In this document: positions 63,448-64,000 of the stretch, piece by piece
Position numbering within the stretch: position 1 is the stretch's first letter
Layout: the number at the start of each line of letters is the position of its first letter
Source: Pyropia yezoensis
Lineage: Eukaryota > Rhodophyta > Bangiophyceae > Bangiales > Bangiaceae
Direction: 5' to 3'
NCBI GenBank assembly: GCA_009829735.1
Contig: CM020618.1
Location: 42,043,569 to 42,107,568 of the forward strand
Length of the DNA: 64,000 nucleotides
Notes under the pieces: generated by a model
Seen by the model: only the letters and a program-made list of their open reading frames with translations
Databases searched by the model: none
What the model was told of the DNA's origin: nothing
Program-made: the position numbers and the translations under genes

Positions 63448-64000
63448 CCGGGTAACGAATAGAAAAAGAGGACCGATGCAGGCGTCAGGTCACAGTGCAG
63501 CACGTGCTCCTTGGCGTGGTTGAGGAAAACCCCCGCCCCTTGGATGAGGCCCTTTGGAGCGCCTGTCGTGCCCGACGAAAACAGCACCAGAACTGGGGCG
63601 GAAAATGGCAATGGCGTAAACGCAAACGCCGCCACGGCCGCGGGGGACGCCAGCACTGTGACAGCTCCGCCATGGTCAGCGCCGCCCGCCTAAGGGCGCC
63701 GCCCCCCTTCCCACCACCCCTCACGCCCCCACCACCCCTCACGCCCCCACCACCCCTCACGCCCCCACCACCCCTCATGCCCCGTCTACTGTCGGCCGGC
63801 TGCCGTCGCCGTCGTAGTTGCGGTCGCCGGGCAGGGCCAGGAACACCCCCTCATTCTCCGTGCAGTCCCCTCCCACCGCGTCCGGGAGGACAAGGACGGT
63901 GTGGAGGCGGTCACCGAGGCGGCCCAGCAGTGGCGCCACCCCCCCTAGGCAGCCCCGCACTCGCCCACGGTACACGGTGGTGGCAGACACGACAAGCACG
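63448..64000 (-). CDS. Acetoacetyl-CoA synthetase, partial (two exons, both ends missing)
   Basis: The gene enters from beyond 64000 on the minus strand. Proposed exon 64000-63790 encodes VVSATTVYRGRVRGCLGGVA and HTVLVLPDAVGGD, the strand-helix region before the adenylation core. Proposed exon 63689-63448 encodes VLVLFSSGTTGAPKGLIQGA, the ATP-binding P-loop, followed by FLNHAKEHVLHCDLTPASVL, the pattern typical of acetoacetyl-CoA synthetase rather than acetyl-CoA synthetase. The enzyme activates acetoacetate with ATP and CoA in the cytosol. The 100-bp intron (donor ACA|GTAGAC, acceptor CTTAG|GCGG) keeps the frame. A strong donor (GG|GTACGT) ends the second exon. The remaining roughly 350 residues (the GWMMW region onwards) are not found downstream in the window. 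Confidence 0.75.
63690..63789 (-). repeat. Intron filled by an 18-bp minisatellite
   Basis: About four copies of ACCACCCCTCACGCCCCC (plus-strand sense; starts at 63713, 63731, 63749, 63767) fill most of the proposed 100-bp intron of the synthetase gene. Confidence 0.75.

Noticed and set aside
1-64000. CRISPR arrays, bacterial operons, phage genes, rRNA or tRNA genes
   Set aside because: No regular spacer-repeat array, no operon-like gene packing and no cloverleaf-type B-box with matching acceptor stem was found by eye. A tRNA-finding program would be needed to exclude tRNAs fully.

Overview
This is a fragment of a GC-rich nuclear eukaryotic genome. The best fit is a red macroalga of the Porphyra/Pyropia (Bangiophyceae) type, but this is an inference. 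It rests on very high GC with long G, C and GGC runs, almost intron-free genes (one reading frame of 2126 codons), a plastid-type coproporphyrinogen oxidase with a transit-peptide-like N-terminus, and a dense load of nested retroelements. No prokaryotic operon, CRISPR array, rRNA or tRNA was seen.

Layout. (1) 1-9765 holds decayed, nested mobile DNA. A 2.9-kb element with about 470-bp terminal inverted repeats (24-2963) abuts the end of the tyrosine-recombinase gene of a DIRS-like retrotransposon remnant (minus strand, 2964-5360). Next comes a defective Ty3/gypsy element (plus strand) with a zinc-finger reading frame ahead of gag. (2) 9766-25633 is a 15.9-kb inverted duplication around a 10-N gap. 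Each arm is a near-identical chromovirus (Ty3/gypsy with an integrase-linked chromodomain): 5' LTR, gag, pol, and a further reading frame on the opposite strand. The left arm's LTR begins inside the reverse transcriptase of the older gypsy element. (3) 25634-29392 is gene-poor and contains a less GC-rich pocket. (4) 29393-64000 is the host-gene region: a GBF1/GNOM-type ARF-GEF; a 93-residue Ala/Gly-rich protein; a Gly/Ser-rich unknown with a possible second exon; a probable Cip/Kip/KRP-like CDK inhibitor; an 11.6-kb repeat-rich gene desert; a small acidic helical protein between two tandem duplications; aerobic coproporphyrinogen III oxidase; a BASS/SBF-family transporter; and, at the right edge, the adenylation core of acetoacetyl-CoA synthetase.

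How the genes relate. They are not an operon. They cover separate housekeeping roles: Golgi traffic, cell-cycle control, plastid tetrapyrrole synthesis, membrane transport and ketoacid activation. The transporter and the synthetase converge on a GGC-rich block where both lose recognisable C-termini, which suggests an assembly problem or truncation.

For eukaryotic genes I used in-frame ATGs with good context, not the longest open frame. Many long frames here are only a by-product of GC content.
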